Shown: in pieces, positions 48,611 to 57,189 of the stretch
Position numbering within the stretch: the stretch's first letter is position 1
How the letters are laid out: each line of letters opens with the position of its first letter
From: JBBROS01 sp965217935
GTDB lineage: Bacteria; Pseudomonadota; Alphaproteobacteria; Acetobacterales; Acetobacteraceae
Reading direction: 5' to 3'
Assembly: GCA_965217935.1 (NCBI GenBank)
Contig: OZ244581.1
Location: 2,480,001 to 2,544,000, forward strand
Length of the DNA: 64,000 bases
Made by a program: the position numbers and the translations under genes
The notes under the pieces: generated by a model
Told to the model about the DNA's origin: nothing
What the model saw: only the letters and a program-made list of their open reading frames with translations
The model's database searches: none

Positions 48611-51598
48611 TTACACTCGCTCGAGCCGTCTCACTCTACGTTCGATAATTGCCACTTTTCGATAAACGGGCTCTTGCGGATTTGTAACTGATACTGCCCT
48701 ACAAATAGGATGTCCATGACACTCCTCATCCTGCCGCAACGTATGATCCGTTCCCCGCGCCGCCAGCAACGGGCTGTAAAACGGATCCCCCTCCTTGAAA
48801 AACCGCCCCCACCGCCGCCGCAGCCGCGCATCGTCCTCCGGGTGGTCCACCTCGTTGCTCTGCGTCCGCGTCGCGCTCTCGTGGTGATACAGCACCGTAA
48901 ACCCATCATAAAGCACCTTGAACCCGGCCTCCCCGATCCGCAGGCAAAGATCGGTGTCGTTGAAACCCACTACGAAGCGCTCATCAAACCCCTTCACGGC
49001 CCGCCACGCGCGGCGAGGGATCATCACGCAAGCGGCGGTCACGGCGGAGTAGTCGCGGACGGATGTCAGATTGCAGTTATAGCCCGGATGGCGGGCGCCT
49101 TTGCTCAAGTAGGCGTCCTGGAACTTCATGGCATGGTCGGCGGCCCCGCTGAACCCGACCAGGACGCCGGCGTGCTGGATGCGGTCGTCCCCGTAGAGCA
49201 GCAACGGGCCGACCGCGCCGACGTCGGGCCGGGCAGCGAGCGTGCGCAGGCGGGCGATCCAGCCGGGCTCGCGGGCTTCGACGTCGTTGTTGAGGAAGAG
49301 GTAATACTTCGCCGTGCCGCCGTGGGCCTTCACAGCCAGGTTGTTCATGCGGGCGTAATTGAACGGGCCGCTGTACGGCATCACGGTATGGCGCTCGGCG
49401 ATGGTTCGGAGATACCGCAGAGTGCGCTTGTCGGTGCTGTCGTGGTCGATGACGACGATGCGGTAGTGTTCGTTCGGCGCGGTTTTCTCGATGCTGTCGA
49501 TGCAAGTCTTCAACAAGTCGACGCGGTTCTTGGTGGGGATGACGATCAACACCTCGCCGCCGTCGTCGGGCCAGTCAAGCCGGTATTCGTTGTAGCGGAA
49601 CCCGGGGCGGACGGCGGCCGGGAGGCTCTGGCGGCGGAGATGGCGGGCGAGGATGCCGGTCATGGCGTCGGTGACGTGCGCCTGCTTCGCGTGCCCGGCG
49701 CTGTCGCCGTGCGTGCGCCAGCGGTAGAGGACGCTTGGGACGTGGGTGACGGTGCGCGCGTGCTCGATGACGCGCAGGATGAAGTCGACGTCGGCGGAGA
49801 TGGGCAGGGTCTCGTCCCAGCCGCCGAGGCGTTGCGCGATCTCGGTGCGGACGGCGACCATGTGCACGAAGTAGGGGTGGCTGAGGTAATAGTCGTAGGA
49901 GAAGGCCGGGCGGGCGCGGACCTCGATGATGCTGCCGATGTCGTCGGTGGTGATGGCCTCGTCGCTGTAGACGAGGTCGGCCCCGGTCTGCTTGGCGGCT
50001 TGGGCGAGCTTGTAGACGGCATCGGGCTCAATGGCGTCGTCGTGGTCCATGAAGGCGACGTAGGCGCCCCGGGCGGCGCGAAGGCCGAAATTGGTGGCGC
50101 GCGCGATGCCGAGGTTGCCAACGCCGCGCATGATGCGGATGCGAGGATCGTGCCGGGCGGCGGCGTCAAGGATGGGGCGGATATGCGGGGCGGTGGAGCC
50201 GTCGTCGACGCAAATGAGTTCCCAGTTGGCGGACCACTGCGCGAGCACGCTGTTGAGGGCTTCGACGAGCCAATCCTGCCGCGTGTTGTAGACGGGCATG
50301 ATGATGGAGATCGTCGTGCCGGTGGTCTGGTAGGTCATGCGGCGGCTGAGGCGCTGCAGGACGGGGGCGGGGATTCGGGCGGCGCGGGTGAGGAAGCGGA
50401 CGATGTTGCTGTTCTGGCTGATCTGCCGGGGCGAGCCTTGCAGCACGTCGTCGGTGCCGGCGATGCGCAGGTGCACGTCGCGGTCGAACAGGGTGGCAAG
50501 GGGGCGTTCAAGAAGAAAGCGGAAGCCGCAGCGGGGGGTGGGCATGCCGGCTTTCTCGACGTCGCCGCGGAAGAGGTCGGCGGCGCCGCGTCCGATGACC
50601 TCGCCGTCGCAGATGGCTTCAACTTCGAGAGGGGTGTCCACGTCGTGCATGTTGATGGCCCAGCCGCCGGCGAAGGGGCCTTCGAGGGCGTCGAAGTAGC
50701 CGACGAAAGGGGGCGGGGCGGCGATGACGTAGGGGCTGTTGACCAGATGGGCGCCGGTGGCGGCGATGGTGGCGGCGACGCGCAGGGGGGCGTTGCGGGG
50801 CACGCGCTTGGGAAAGGCGGCATGGAAGGAGGAGTGGCCGTTGCTGAGGCCGAGCGCTTTCATGTCCTCGCGCATCCGGTCGGCCGGGCCTCGCCAGATC
50901 GGCACGCCTTCGACCATGACGTCGATGTCGACGGGGGCGGCCGGGTCATTGAGGTTGACGGCCCAGCCCTCGGCGTAGCGGCGGTCGGTCGGGTCGATAT
51001 GGCCGACGAAGCCGCATTCGCGGGCCGTGACGGTCAGGGTTTCGTCGATGGCCAGGCCGGCGACCTGGGGCGTGAAGGCAAGCGGGGCATCCATGCGGGC
51101 GAGGCAGGGGATCGGGGCGTCGAACTGCCAGATGCTGTCTTGGCTGCGGCGGGCAAAGCACAATCCGGCGGCATAGGCGCCGAGCATCAGGGAGACAGGA
51201 AGCGGCTCGATGCCTGTGGGGGCGAGGTCGCCCGTGAGCTGGAAGGCGCCGGCGATGCGGCGGTCTTGCACGCGCCAGCCCAGCCAAGCAATGCCCCGGC
51301 GGGATTGCAGGTCGAGCGGCATCGGCAGGAGAAGGCGGCCCTCTGGCATGGCCGCAAGCTGCAGGGCGCGGGCGAGGCGGAGGCGGGGCAGCGGCAAGGT
51401 AGCCGCGCCTTGGGAGGAGACCTCGGCCGTGGCGACGACGGAGTCGTCGAGCAGGAGGGCGATCGCCCTGGGAAGGGGCATGTCGACGGGACCGAACTGG
51501 ACGGCGACGTCGGATGGCGTGAGATGCAGCGCCAGCGGAGCCGCTTGTCCAAGGTCTTGCTGGGTGCGCCGAGGTTTGGTCAGCAGGCGCTTACTCAT
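48611..51598 (-). CDS. 995-residue protein with two GT2 domains and two N-terminal repeat domains
   Basis: The N-terminal part contains two similar modules, at about 197-264 and 299-366. They share GH/YFD...GGWAIN, a Pro-Leu-Val strand, a GRGAADLFRGDVEKAG-type helix and a Phe-rich end, so they look duplicated and beta-rich. GT2 domain 1 (about 428-650) has SIIMPVYN, VDDGS at 464-468 and DHDD at 518-521. GT2 domain 2 (about 683-905) has VIPTKNR and NNDVEA at 770-775. Two active domains suggest a bifunctional polymerising or extending transferase, as in O-antigen and rhamnan synthesis. The last 30 or so codons are AT-rich and may derive from the insert. Confidence 0.88.
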   Translation of the reverse strand: MSKRLLTKPRRTQQDLGQAAPLALHLTPSDVAVQFGPVDMPLPRAIALLLDDSVVATAEVSSQGAATLPLPRLRLARALQLAAMPEGRLLLPMPLDLQSRRGIAWLGWRVQDRRIAGAFQLTGDLAPTGIEPLPVSLMLGAYAAGLCFARRSQDSIWQFDAPIPCLARMDAPLAFTPQVAGLAIDETLTVTARECGFVGHIDPTDRRYAEGWAVNLNDPAAPVDIDVMVEGVPIWRGPADRMREDMKALGLSNGHSSFHAAFPKRVPRNAPLRVAATIAATGAHLVNSPYVIAAPPPFVGYFDALEGPFAGGWAINMHDVDTPLEVEAICDGEVIGRGAADLFRGDVEKAGMPTPRCGFRFLLERPLATLFDRDVHLRIAGTDDVLQGSPRQISQNSNIVRFLTRAARIPAPVLQRLSRRMTYQTTGTTISIIMPVYNTRQDWLVEALNSVLAQWSANWELICVDDGSTAPHIRPILDAAARHDPRIRIMRGVGNLGIARATNFGLRAARGAYVAFMDHDDAIEPDAVYKLAQAAKQTGADLVYSDEAITTDDIGSIIEVRARPAFSYDYYLSHPYFVHMVAVRTEIAQRLGGWDETLPISADVDFILRVIEHARTVTHVPSVLYRWRTHGDSAGHAKQAHVTDAMTGILARHLRRQSLPAAVRPGFRYNEYRLDWPDDGGEVLIVIPTKNRVDLLKTCIDSIEKTAPNEHYRIVVIDHDSTDKRTLRYLRTIAERHTVMPYSGPFNYARMNNLAVKAHGGTAKYYLFLNNDVEAREPGWIARLRTLAARPDVGAVGPLLLYGDDRIQHAGVLVGFSGAADHAMKFQDAYLSKGARHPGYNCNLTSVRDYSAVTAACVMIPRRAWRAVKGFDERFVVGFNDTDLCLRIGEAGFKVLYDGFTVLYHHESATRTQSNEVDHPEDDARLRRRWGRFFKEGDPFYSPLLAARGTDHTLRQDEECHGHPICRAVSVTNPQEPVYRKVAIIERRVRRLERV
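48631..48717 (-). pseudogene. 28-codon frame with ribosome site, possible stump of a displaced gene
   Basis: On the minus strand GAGGAG (48727-48722) precedes ATG 48717 by four bases. The frame reads MDILFVGQYQLQIRKSP and stops after 28 codons. It lies inside the 3' end of the large transferase gene, in another frame, exactly where composition changes. The opening resembles the first strand of GT4-type glycosyltransferases. It may be the remnant of a gene cut by the insert, or chance. Confidence 0.35.
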
Positions 51599-51809
51599 AC
51601 CGTCCTATCCTTGTCGACTTTGCCCACGACCGTGCCGGGGAAAGGTTTTCGCGAGCCGATACGTGCATTGATCCTTAAGGCGCGTTAAAGTCAGCGCTGT
51701 TGCAACCCAAAGTGGCACAGGTTGCCGCGGCATGGAAGGGCTGGCATCTTCAATTTCCGCCCCGGCCGGCGCAGTCAGGCCGGGGGCGGTCAATGTTGGG
51801 GCATTCCAC

Positions 51810-52865
51810 ATGCGTATTCTGATCACGGGCGGTTGCGGGTTCATAGGCTCGGCGGTGGTGCGGCGGCTGATCCGGGCCACGGAGCACCAGGTCGTCAACG
51901 TTGACGTGATGACTTATTCGGCGAGCGCGGACGCGCTGGAGGAGGCCGGGCGGGACCGGAGGTATCTGCATCTGCGGGCGGACATCACCGATGCGGGCGC
52001 GATGCGGGACATCTTCGCCGCGCACCGGCCCGATGCGGTGATGCACCTTGCGGCGGAAAGCCACGTCGACCGTTCGATCGACGGGCCGGCGCCGTTCGTC
52101 CAGACGAACGTGGTGGGGACGTTCGTGATGCTGGAGGCGGCGCGGGGATATTGGGCCGGGCTGGATCATCCGGCGCGGGAGCGGTTCCGGTTCCACCACA
52201 TCTCGACCGACGAGGTGTTCGGCGCTCTTGGGCCGGGCGATCCGCCGTTCACGGAGTCGACGCCGTATGATCCCCGGAGCCCGTACTCGGCGAGCAAGGC
52301 GGGGTCGGACCATCTGGTGCGGGCCTGGTGGCATACCTACGGGCTGCCGGCGTTCGTGACGAACACGACGAATAACTACGGGCCTTGGCAGTTTCCTGAG
52401 AAGCTGATCCCGCTGGTGACGCTGAATGCGCTGGAGGGCAGGCCGTTGCCGGTTTACGGCGACGGATCCAACCAGAGGGATTGGCTGTTCGTGGATGATC
52501 ACGCGGAGGCGTTGATACTGGCGCTGGAGCGGGCGGAGGCGGGGGCGACATTGGCGATCGGGGCGCGGCAGCCGAGGACGAACCTACAGGTGGCGCAGGC
52601 AATTTGCCGGACGGTGGACGAGTTGGCGCCGGATGCGGCGGGGCCGCGGGAGCGATTGATCGAATTCGTCAAGGACCGGCCAGGCCATGATTTCCGCTAT
52701 GAAATCGATCCCTCGCGGGCGGAGGCGGCGCTGGATTGGACCGCGGCGCACGATTTCGATAAGGGCCTGCGGCGGACGGTGCAGTGGTATATCGACCATC
52801 GTGATTGGTGGGAGGCCATTCGCGGCGGCCGGTATGCCGGGCAGAGACTGGGAACGGCGGCTTGA
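51810..52865 (+). CDS. rfbB: dTDP-glucose 4,6-dehydratase
   Basis: This is the second enzyme of dTDP-L-rhamnose synthesis. It is an NAD-dependent short-chain dehydratase of 351 residues. MRILITGGCGFIGSAVVRRL holds the NAD loop, HLAAESHVDRSIDGP is the family signature, ISTDEVFG lies near residue 133 and the catalytic YSASKAGSDHLVRAW follows. ATG 51810 gives the standard start, although only a weak GGGG lies upstream. It opens the rfbBACD operon; the 211-base divergent gap to the large transferase gene should hold promoters for both directions. Confidence 0.96.
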   Translation: MRILITGGCGFIGSAVVRRLIRATEHQVVNVDVMTYSASADALEEAGRDRRYLHLRADITDAGAMRDIFAAHRPDAVMHLAAESHVDRSIDGPAPFVQTNVVGTFVMLEAARGYWAGLDHPARERFRFHHISTDEVFGALGPGDPPFTESTPYDPRSPYSASKAGSDHLVRAWWHTYGLPAFVTNTTNNYGPWQFPEKLIPLVTLNALEGRPLPVYGDGSNQRDWLFVDDHAEALILALERAEAGATLAIGARQPRTNLQVAQAICRTVDELAPDAAGPRERLIEFVKDRPGHDFRYEIDPSRAEAALDWTAAHDFDKGLRRTVQWYIDHRDWWEAIRGGRYAGQRLGTAA

Positions 52866-52901
52866 GAAGGCAGGGTTGGCTTTGATTGGCATGGGTTCGA
52901 C

Positions 52902-53777
52902 ATGAAAGGCATCTTGCTTGCCGGCGGCAGCGGCACGCGGCTGCACCCGGTGACGCTGGCGAGCAGCAAGCAATTGCTGCCGGTGTATGACAAGCCGATG
53001 ATCTATTATCCGCTGTCGGTGCTGATGCTGGCGGGAATTCGGGACATCCTGGTGATCTCGACGCCGGGCGACCTGCCGCAGTTCCGGCGGCTGCTGGGAG
53101 ATGGGGAGCGGCTGGGGGTGCGGTTCTCGTATGCCGAGCAGGCCAGGCCGGAGGGGCTGGCGCAAGCGTTCCACATCGGCGAGCGATGGATCGACGGGCA
53201 GCCGTGCGCGCTGGCGCTGGGCGACAACCTGATTTTCGGCGATAGCCTGGGGGTGCTGCTGCGCGCCGCCGCGGCGCGGCCGGAGGGGGCGACCGTGTTC
53301 GCCTATCAGGTGCGCGATCCGGAACGGTATGGCGTGGTGTCGTTCGACGAGGACATGCGGGCAATGGAGATCGTGGAGAAGCCGGCGGCGCCGAAGAGCA
53401 ACTGGGCGGTGACCGGGCTTTACTTCTACGATGCGCGAGTATCGGAGCTGGCGCGGCGCGTGACGCCCTCGGCTCGGGGCGAGCTGGAGATCACGGACCT
53501 GAACCAGCTCTACCTCGAAGAGGGCAGCCTGCATGTCGAGCGGCTGGGACGCGGCTGCGCCTGGCTGGATGCGGGAATGCCGGACAGCTTGCTTCAGGCG
53601 GCGACGTTCGTGCAGACGATCCAGGATCGGCAGGGGATGCTGGTCGGGTGCCCTGAGGAGGTGGCGTTCCGGATGGGCTTCATCGATGCGGCGACGTTGC
53701 GGGGCACGGCCAAGGGACTGGCCAAGACGGAGCTGGGGCGGCTGCTGCTGGAATTGGCGGATGGGTTGCACGCATGA
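52902..53777 (+). CDS. rfbA: Glucose-1-phosphate thymidylyltransferase
   Basis: This 291-residue nucleotidyltransferase couples glucose-1-phosphate and dTTP to give dTDP-glucose. The signature is MKGILLAGGSGTRLHPVTLA with the triphosphate-binding GGSGTRL, and KQLLPVYDKPMIYYPLSVLM follows. The length is standard. The stop overlaps the rfbC start by four bases (ATGA). Confidence 0.96.
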   Translation: MKGILLAGGSGTRLHPVTLASSKQLLPVYDKPMIYYPLSVLMLAGIRDILVISTPGDLPQFRRLLGDGERLGVRFSYAEQARPEGLAQAFHIGERWIDGQPCALALGDNLIFGDSLGVLLRAAAARPEGATVFAYQVRDPERYGVVSFDEDMRAMEIVEKPAAPKSNWAVTGLYFYDARVSELARRVTPSARGELEITDLNQLYLEEGSLHVERLGRGCAWLDAGMPDSLLQAATFVQTIQDRQGMLVGCPEEVAFRMGFIDAATLRGTAKGLAKTELGRLLLELADGLHA

Positions 53778-54331
53778 AGGCTGAGCGGCTGGCGATACCC
53801 GAGGTGATCCTGGTGGCGCCGCCCCGGTTCGGGGACGAGCGCGGGTTCTTCTCCGAGGTGTTCAATCAGGAGCGGTTCGCGGCGGCCGGGATCGACCAGC
53901 CGTTCGTGCAGGACAACCAGAGCCTGTCGCGGGAGCGGGGCGTGGTGCGGGGGCTGCACTGCCAGGTCGCGCCGTATCCGCAAGGCAAGCTGGTGCGGTG
54001 CGTCAGAGGGGCGATCTGGGACGTGGCGGTGGATGCCCGGGAGGGTTCGCCCACCTATGGGCAGTCGGTCTCGGCGGAGCTTTCGGCGGAGAATTGGGCG
54101 CAGCTTTGGGTGCCGGCCGGGTTCCTGCACGGGTTCTGCACGCTGCTGCCGGATACGGAGGTGATCTACAAGGTGACGCATCGCTACAGCCGCGAGAGCG
54201 AGCGGGGGGTGATCTGGAACGACCCGGCGTTGTCCCTGGAGTGGCCGATCCGCGAGGAGGAGGCCATCCTATCGGAGAAGGACAAGCTGCTGCCTCGGTT
54301 CGCCGACGCGAAAGGGCTGTTCCCGGGGTGA
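53774..54331 (+). CDS. rfbC: dTDP-4-dehydrorhamnose 3,5-epimerase
   Basis: This 185-residue cupin-fold epimerase carries FGDERGFFSEVFNQERF near residue 19. The active-site His lies in RGLHCQVAPYPQGKLVRC, and Asp and Tyr follow in WDVAVDAR and VIYKVTHRYS. It is the third step in rhamnose synthesis. The four-base overlaps at both ends show tight coupling with rfbA and rfbD. Confidence 0.96.
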   Translation: MKAERLAIPEVILVAPPRFGDERGFFSEVFNQERFAAAGIDQPFVQDNQSLSRERGVVRGLHCQVAPYPQGKLVRCVRGAIWDVAVDAREGSPTYGQSVSAELSAENWAQLWVPAGFLHGFCTLLPDTEVIYKVTHRYSRESERGVIWNDPALSLEWPIREEEAILSEKDKLLPRFADAKGLFPG

Positions 54332-55215
54332 CGATGATGGTGACCGGCGGGCAGGGCCAGGTGGCGTCGGCGCTGGCCGATGCCGGGGGCGCCGCGGTGC
54401 GCCGGGTCGGACGGCCGGAGTTCGATTTCGACCGCCCGGAGACGCTCGCGGCGACGTTCGCCTCGGTGCAGCCCTCCATCGTGGTCAATGCCGCGGCCTG
54501 GACGGCGGTGGACGGGGCAGAGGCGGAGACCGACGCCGCGATGCGGGCCAATCGGGACGGCCCGGCTCTGCTGGCGCGGTTGTGCGCCGAGAGCGGCGTG
54601 CCGCTGATCCATGTCTCAACCGATTACGTGTTCGACGGCGACAAGGGCGCGCCGTATGTCGAAACCGATCCGACGCGGCCGACGTGCGTCTACGGCGCCT
54701 CGAAGCTGGCCGGAGAGCAGGCGGTGCTGGAGGCCGGCGGACAGGCCAGCGTGGTCAGGACGTCGTGGGTGTATTCCGCGACCGGCAAGAATTTCGTCCG
54801 CACGATGCTGAATGCGTCGATGAAGGTTGACAGGCTGCGGGTGGTTGCGGACCAGAAGGGGTGCCCGACGGCGGCGGGACACTTGGCCGCGGCGATCTTG
54901 GCGATGGCGGCGAGGATGCGGGAGGGCTGGCGGGACGAGTATGCGGGCGTGTTCCATTCGGCGGGAAGCGGTTGGACGACCTGGCACGGCCTGGCCGAAG
55001 CCGTGTTCGAAGATGCCGCGGCGTTCGGGCATCGGCCGCCCGCGGTCGAGGCGATCGGGACCGGGGACTGGCCGACGCCGGCGCGGCGGCCTCCGGACAG
55101 CAGGCTGGATTGCGGCAAGATGGAGCGGGTGTTCGGCGTGCGGCAGCCTGAGTGGCGGGCAAGCGTCGAGCTCGTGGTGCGGGATCTGTTGGGCGGCTCC
55201 GCTCTGCGGGGTTGA
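54328..55215 (+). CDS. rfbD: dTDP-4-dehydrorhamnose reductase
   Basis: This 295-residue NAD(P)H-dependent reductase makes dTDP-L-rhamnose. MVTGGQGQVASALA is the cofactor loop, STDYVFDGDKGAPYVETD lies near residue 97, and the catalytic YGASKLAGEQAV follows. GTG 54328 overlaps the rfbC stop as GTGA; ATG 54334 and 54337 are in-frame alternatives. It completes the rfbBACD set, so the cell can make the activated sugar used by neighbouring transferases. Confidence 0.95.
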   Translation: MTMMVTGGQGQVASALADAGGAAVRRVGRPEFDFDRPETLAATFASVQPSIVVNAAAWTAVDGAEAETDAAMRANRDGPALLARLCAESGVPLIHVSTDYVFDGDKGAPYVETDPTRPTCVYGASKLAGEQAVLEAGGQASVVRTSWVYSATGKNFVRTMLNASMKVDRLRVVADQKGCPTAAGHLAAAILAMAARMREGWRDEYAGVFHSAGSGWTTWHGLAEAVFEDAAAFGHRPPAVEAIGTGDWPTPARRPPDSRLDCGKMERVFGVRQPEWRASVELVVRDLLGGSALRG

Positions 55216-55239
55216 TGCGTCGTGATCGAGGCGGCTGAC

Positions 55240-56154
55240 ATGGAGCCGCCCGTCGCCCTCCTGCTCTCCACGTTCAACGGGGAGGCGTTCCTGCCGGCGC
55301 AGCTCGCGAGCTTCGTGGCGCAGCAAGGCGCGAAGTGGACGCTTTACTGGCGCGATGACGGGTCCTCTGACGGCTCGGTCGGAATGATGCAGGCGTTCGC
55401 GGCCGGAGAAGGGTCCGGGCGGTGCGTCCGGGTTGACGCCGGGCCGCACATCGGGGTGACGGCAAGCTACATGGCGTTGCTGCGGGCGGCGGTGCGGGAC
55501 GGGGCGGCGCTGGCCATGTTCTCGGACCAGGACGACGTGTGGCTGCCGGAGAAGATCGGGCGCGGGGCTTGCCGGCTGAGGGGGGTGAATGGCCCGGCGC
55601 TTTATTGCAGCCGCCAGGTTCTGGTCGATGGGGCGCTGCAGCCGATCTGCGGGTCGGAGCCGATCCGGGTGACGCCGGGGCTCGGTCCTGCCTTGACGCA
55701 GAACATCGCCACGGGATGCACGGTCATGCTGAACCGGACGGCGGCGGAGCTGGTGGCGCGCAGCGCGCCGCCGGGGCCCAGCCTGCATGATTGGTGGAGC
55801 TACTTGGTGGTGACTGCGGCGGGCGGGCAGATCGTTTTCGATGCGGAACCGACGGTCCTGTATCGGCAGCATGGGGGCAATGCCGTCGGCGCCCCCGCGT
55901 CCAGACGCAAGCGGGCCTTGGCGGCTTTGAGGCGGGGTCCGGGCGCGTTCATGGCGGTGTTCCGGGCGCAGGTGCGGGGGCTGCACGAGCAGTCGGACTT
56001 GCTGTCCCCCGGCGCGCGGGTGGTGATTGACCGGATCGAGGCGGCGTTGTCGCGCGGATGGTTCAGGCGGCTGCTGGCGCTGCGCCACAGCCGGTTGCTG
56101 CGGCAGACGCGCGGCGAGACCTGGCTGTTCCGGCTCTGGTTCATCATCGGGTAG
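55240..56154 (+). CDS. GT2 glycosyltransferase, rhamnosyltransferase-like
   Basis: This 304-residue GT2 enzyme has VALLLSTFNGEAFLPAQL at the start, RDDGSSDGS around residue 38 and the metal site SDQDDVWLPEKI around residue 96. This last motif is typical of rhamnosyltransferases of the RgpB/WbbL type. TGCTVMLNR and HDWW (catalytic region) follow. ATG 55240 has GAGG seven bases upstream; GTG 55222 is an alternative. Its position directly after rfbD suggests that it uses dTDP-rhamnose. Confidence 0.88.
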   Translation: MEPPVALLLSTFNGEAFLPAQLASFVAQQGAKWTLYWRDDGSSDGSVGMMQAFAAGEGSGRCVRVDAGPHIGVTASYMALLRAAVRDGAALAMFSDQDDVWLPEKIGRGACRLRGVNGPALYCSRQVLVDGALQPICGSEPIRVTPGLGPALTQNIATGCTVMLNRTAAELVARSAPPGPSLHDWWSYLVVTAAGGQIVFDAEPTVLYRQHGGNAVGAPASRRKRALAALRRGPGAFMAVFRAQVRGLHEQSDLLSPGARVVIDRIEAALSRGWFRRLLALRHSRLLRQTRGETWLFRLWFIIG

Positions 56155-56158
56155 CGGG

Positions 56159-57139
56159 TCAGTAGCCTTTGGCCGGGTCGAAGCGATTGGGCAAGGGGCG
56201 CCCTGCCTGGTAGGCGCGCAGGTTGTCGAAGAAGATGTCCAGGCTGCGGGCGTTGTAGGTCCGGGGGTCGTCGGCCGAGACGTGGGGAGTGATGACGAGG
56301 TTCGGCGTGGTCCACAGGCGGTGGCCCGGCGGGATAGGCTCCGGGACGAACACGTCGAGCACCGCGCCGGCGAGATGGTCGTCGTCGAGGGCGTCCATGA
56401 GCGCGTCCTGGTCGATGAGGGCGCCGCGGCCGATGTTCGCGACGTTGGCGCCTTTGGGGAGCATGGCGATCCGGTCGCGGGAGAGGAGGTTTTCGGTCCG
56501 TGGGGTCAAGGGCGCGGCCAGGAAGAGGAACTCGGCGGCGGGCAGGACGGCGCCGAGGGCGTCGATAGGGAGAACCTGGTCGCAGTCAGGGTGCGGCGCG
56601 GCGCTGGTGCGGATGCCGGTGACGCGCATTCCGAGTTGCTTGGCGTGCTTGGCGACGCTGCCGCCGAGGGCGCCGAGGCCGACGATGACGACGTGGCGGC
56701 CGGCGAGGACCGAGCCGTGCAGGGGCTGCCAGCGCTGCTCGCGCTGCGCGCCAACCATCGCCGGGATGCGGCTGGCGAGCATCAGCAGGGCCATGAGGCC
56801 GTATTCGCCGGCTTTCGCGGCGTGCGTGCCGCGATTATTCAGGAGGACGACGTTCGGCGGCAGCCAGTCGAACGGGGCGAGGCTCTCCAGGCCGGCGGAG
56901 GTGATATAGATGAGCTTCAGGGATGGCGTCGTTAACGGCAGGCGCGGGGCCAGGGCGGCCTTCTGCGCGATCAGCATCTCCATGCTCGGCGCGGCGGCGT
57001 CGAAGGCGTCTTCGGTGTCGCCGAAGCTGACCTGATGCCCCGCGGAGATGCCCGGCGCGCGGGCCACGGCCGCTTGCCAAAGCTCCGGGGTGAGTGGGAA
57101 ATCGGTGGGGTTGGCGTGGCTTTGCAGGTGGATGCGCAT
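56159..57139 (-). CDS. D-2-hydroxyacid dehydrogenase family protein
   Basis: This 326-residue NAD(P)-dependent enzyme has the Rossmann loop VVIVGLGALGGSVAKHAKQLG at about 149-169 (diagnostic GLGALGG), the catalytic Arg in NIGRGALIDQDAL, Glu near VFVPEPIP, and His in ITPHVSA. The substrate (glyoxylate/hydroxypyruvate or a phosphonate-type acid) cannot be decided. It converges with the upstream GT2 gene, four bases apart, and is divergent from the pseudouridine synthase gene. Confidence 0.88.
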   Translation of the reverse strand: MRIHLQSHANPTDFPLTPELWQAAVARAPGISAGHQVSFGDTEDAFDAAAPSMEMLIAQKAALAPRLPLTTPSLKLIYITSAGLESLAPFDWLPPNVVLLNNRGTHAAKAGEYGLMALLMLASRIPAMVGAQREQRWQPLHGSVLAGRHVVIVGLGALGGSVAKHAKQLGMRVTGIRTSAAPHPDCDQVLPIDALGAVLPAAEFLFLAAPLTPRTENLLSRDRIAMLPKGANVANIGRGALIDQDALMDALDDDHLAGAVLDVFVPEPIPPGHRLWTTPNLVITPHVSADDPRTYNARSLDIFFDNLRAYQAGRPLPNRFDPAKGY

Positions 57140-57189
57140 GATGGGTTTCTACCGAGGCTCGCGGCGAGCGCAATCCGCCGGCGGACGGC

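Larger units (their letters stand above)
44941..48715. other. AT-rich insert with three glycan-related genes
   Basis: Base composition drops sharply between the cupin gene and the 3' end of the 995-residue glycosyltransferase gene. Counts on single 60-base lines are 19 G+C at 46201-46260 and 29 at 46741-46800, against 44 at 50881-50940. It carries the methyltransferase, the GT8-like gene and a large GT2-type gene. No integrase, transposase or tRNA border is visible. Transfer by homologous exchange in a variable surface-polysaccharide locus is the likely origin. Confidence 0.75.

Noticed and set aside
48710..51688. 992-codon plus-strand open frame
   Set aside because: It is antisense to the double GT2 transferase gene, shows no family similarity, and has the skewed composition expected of a shadow frame in high-G+C coding sequence.
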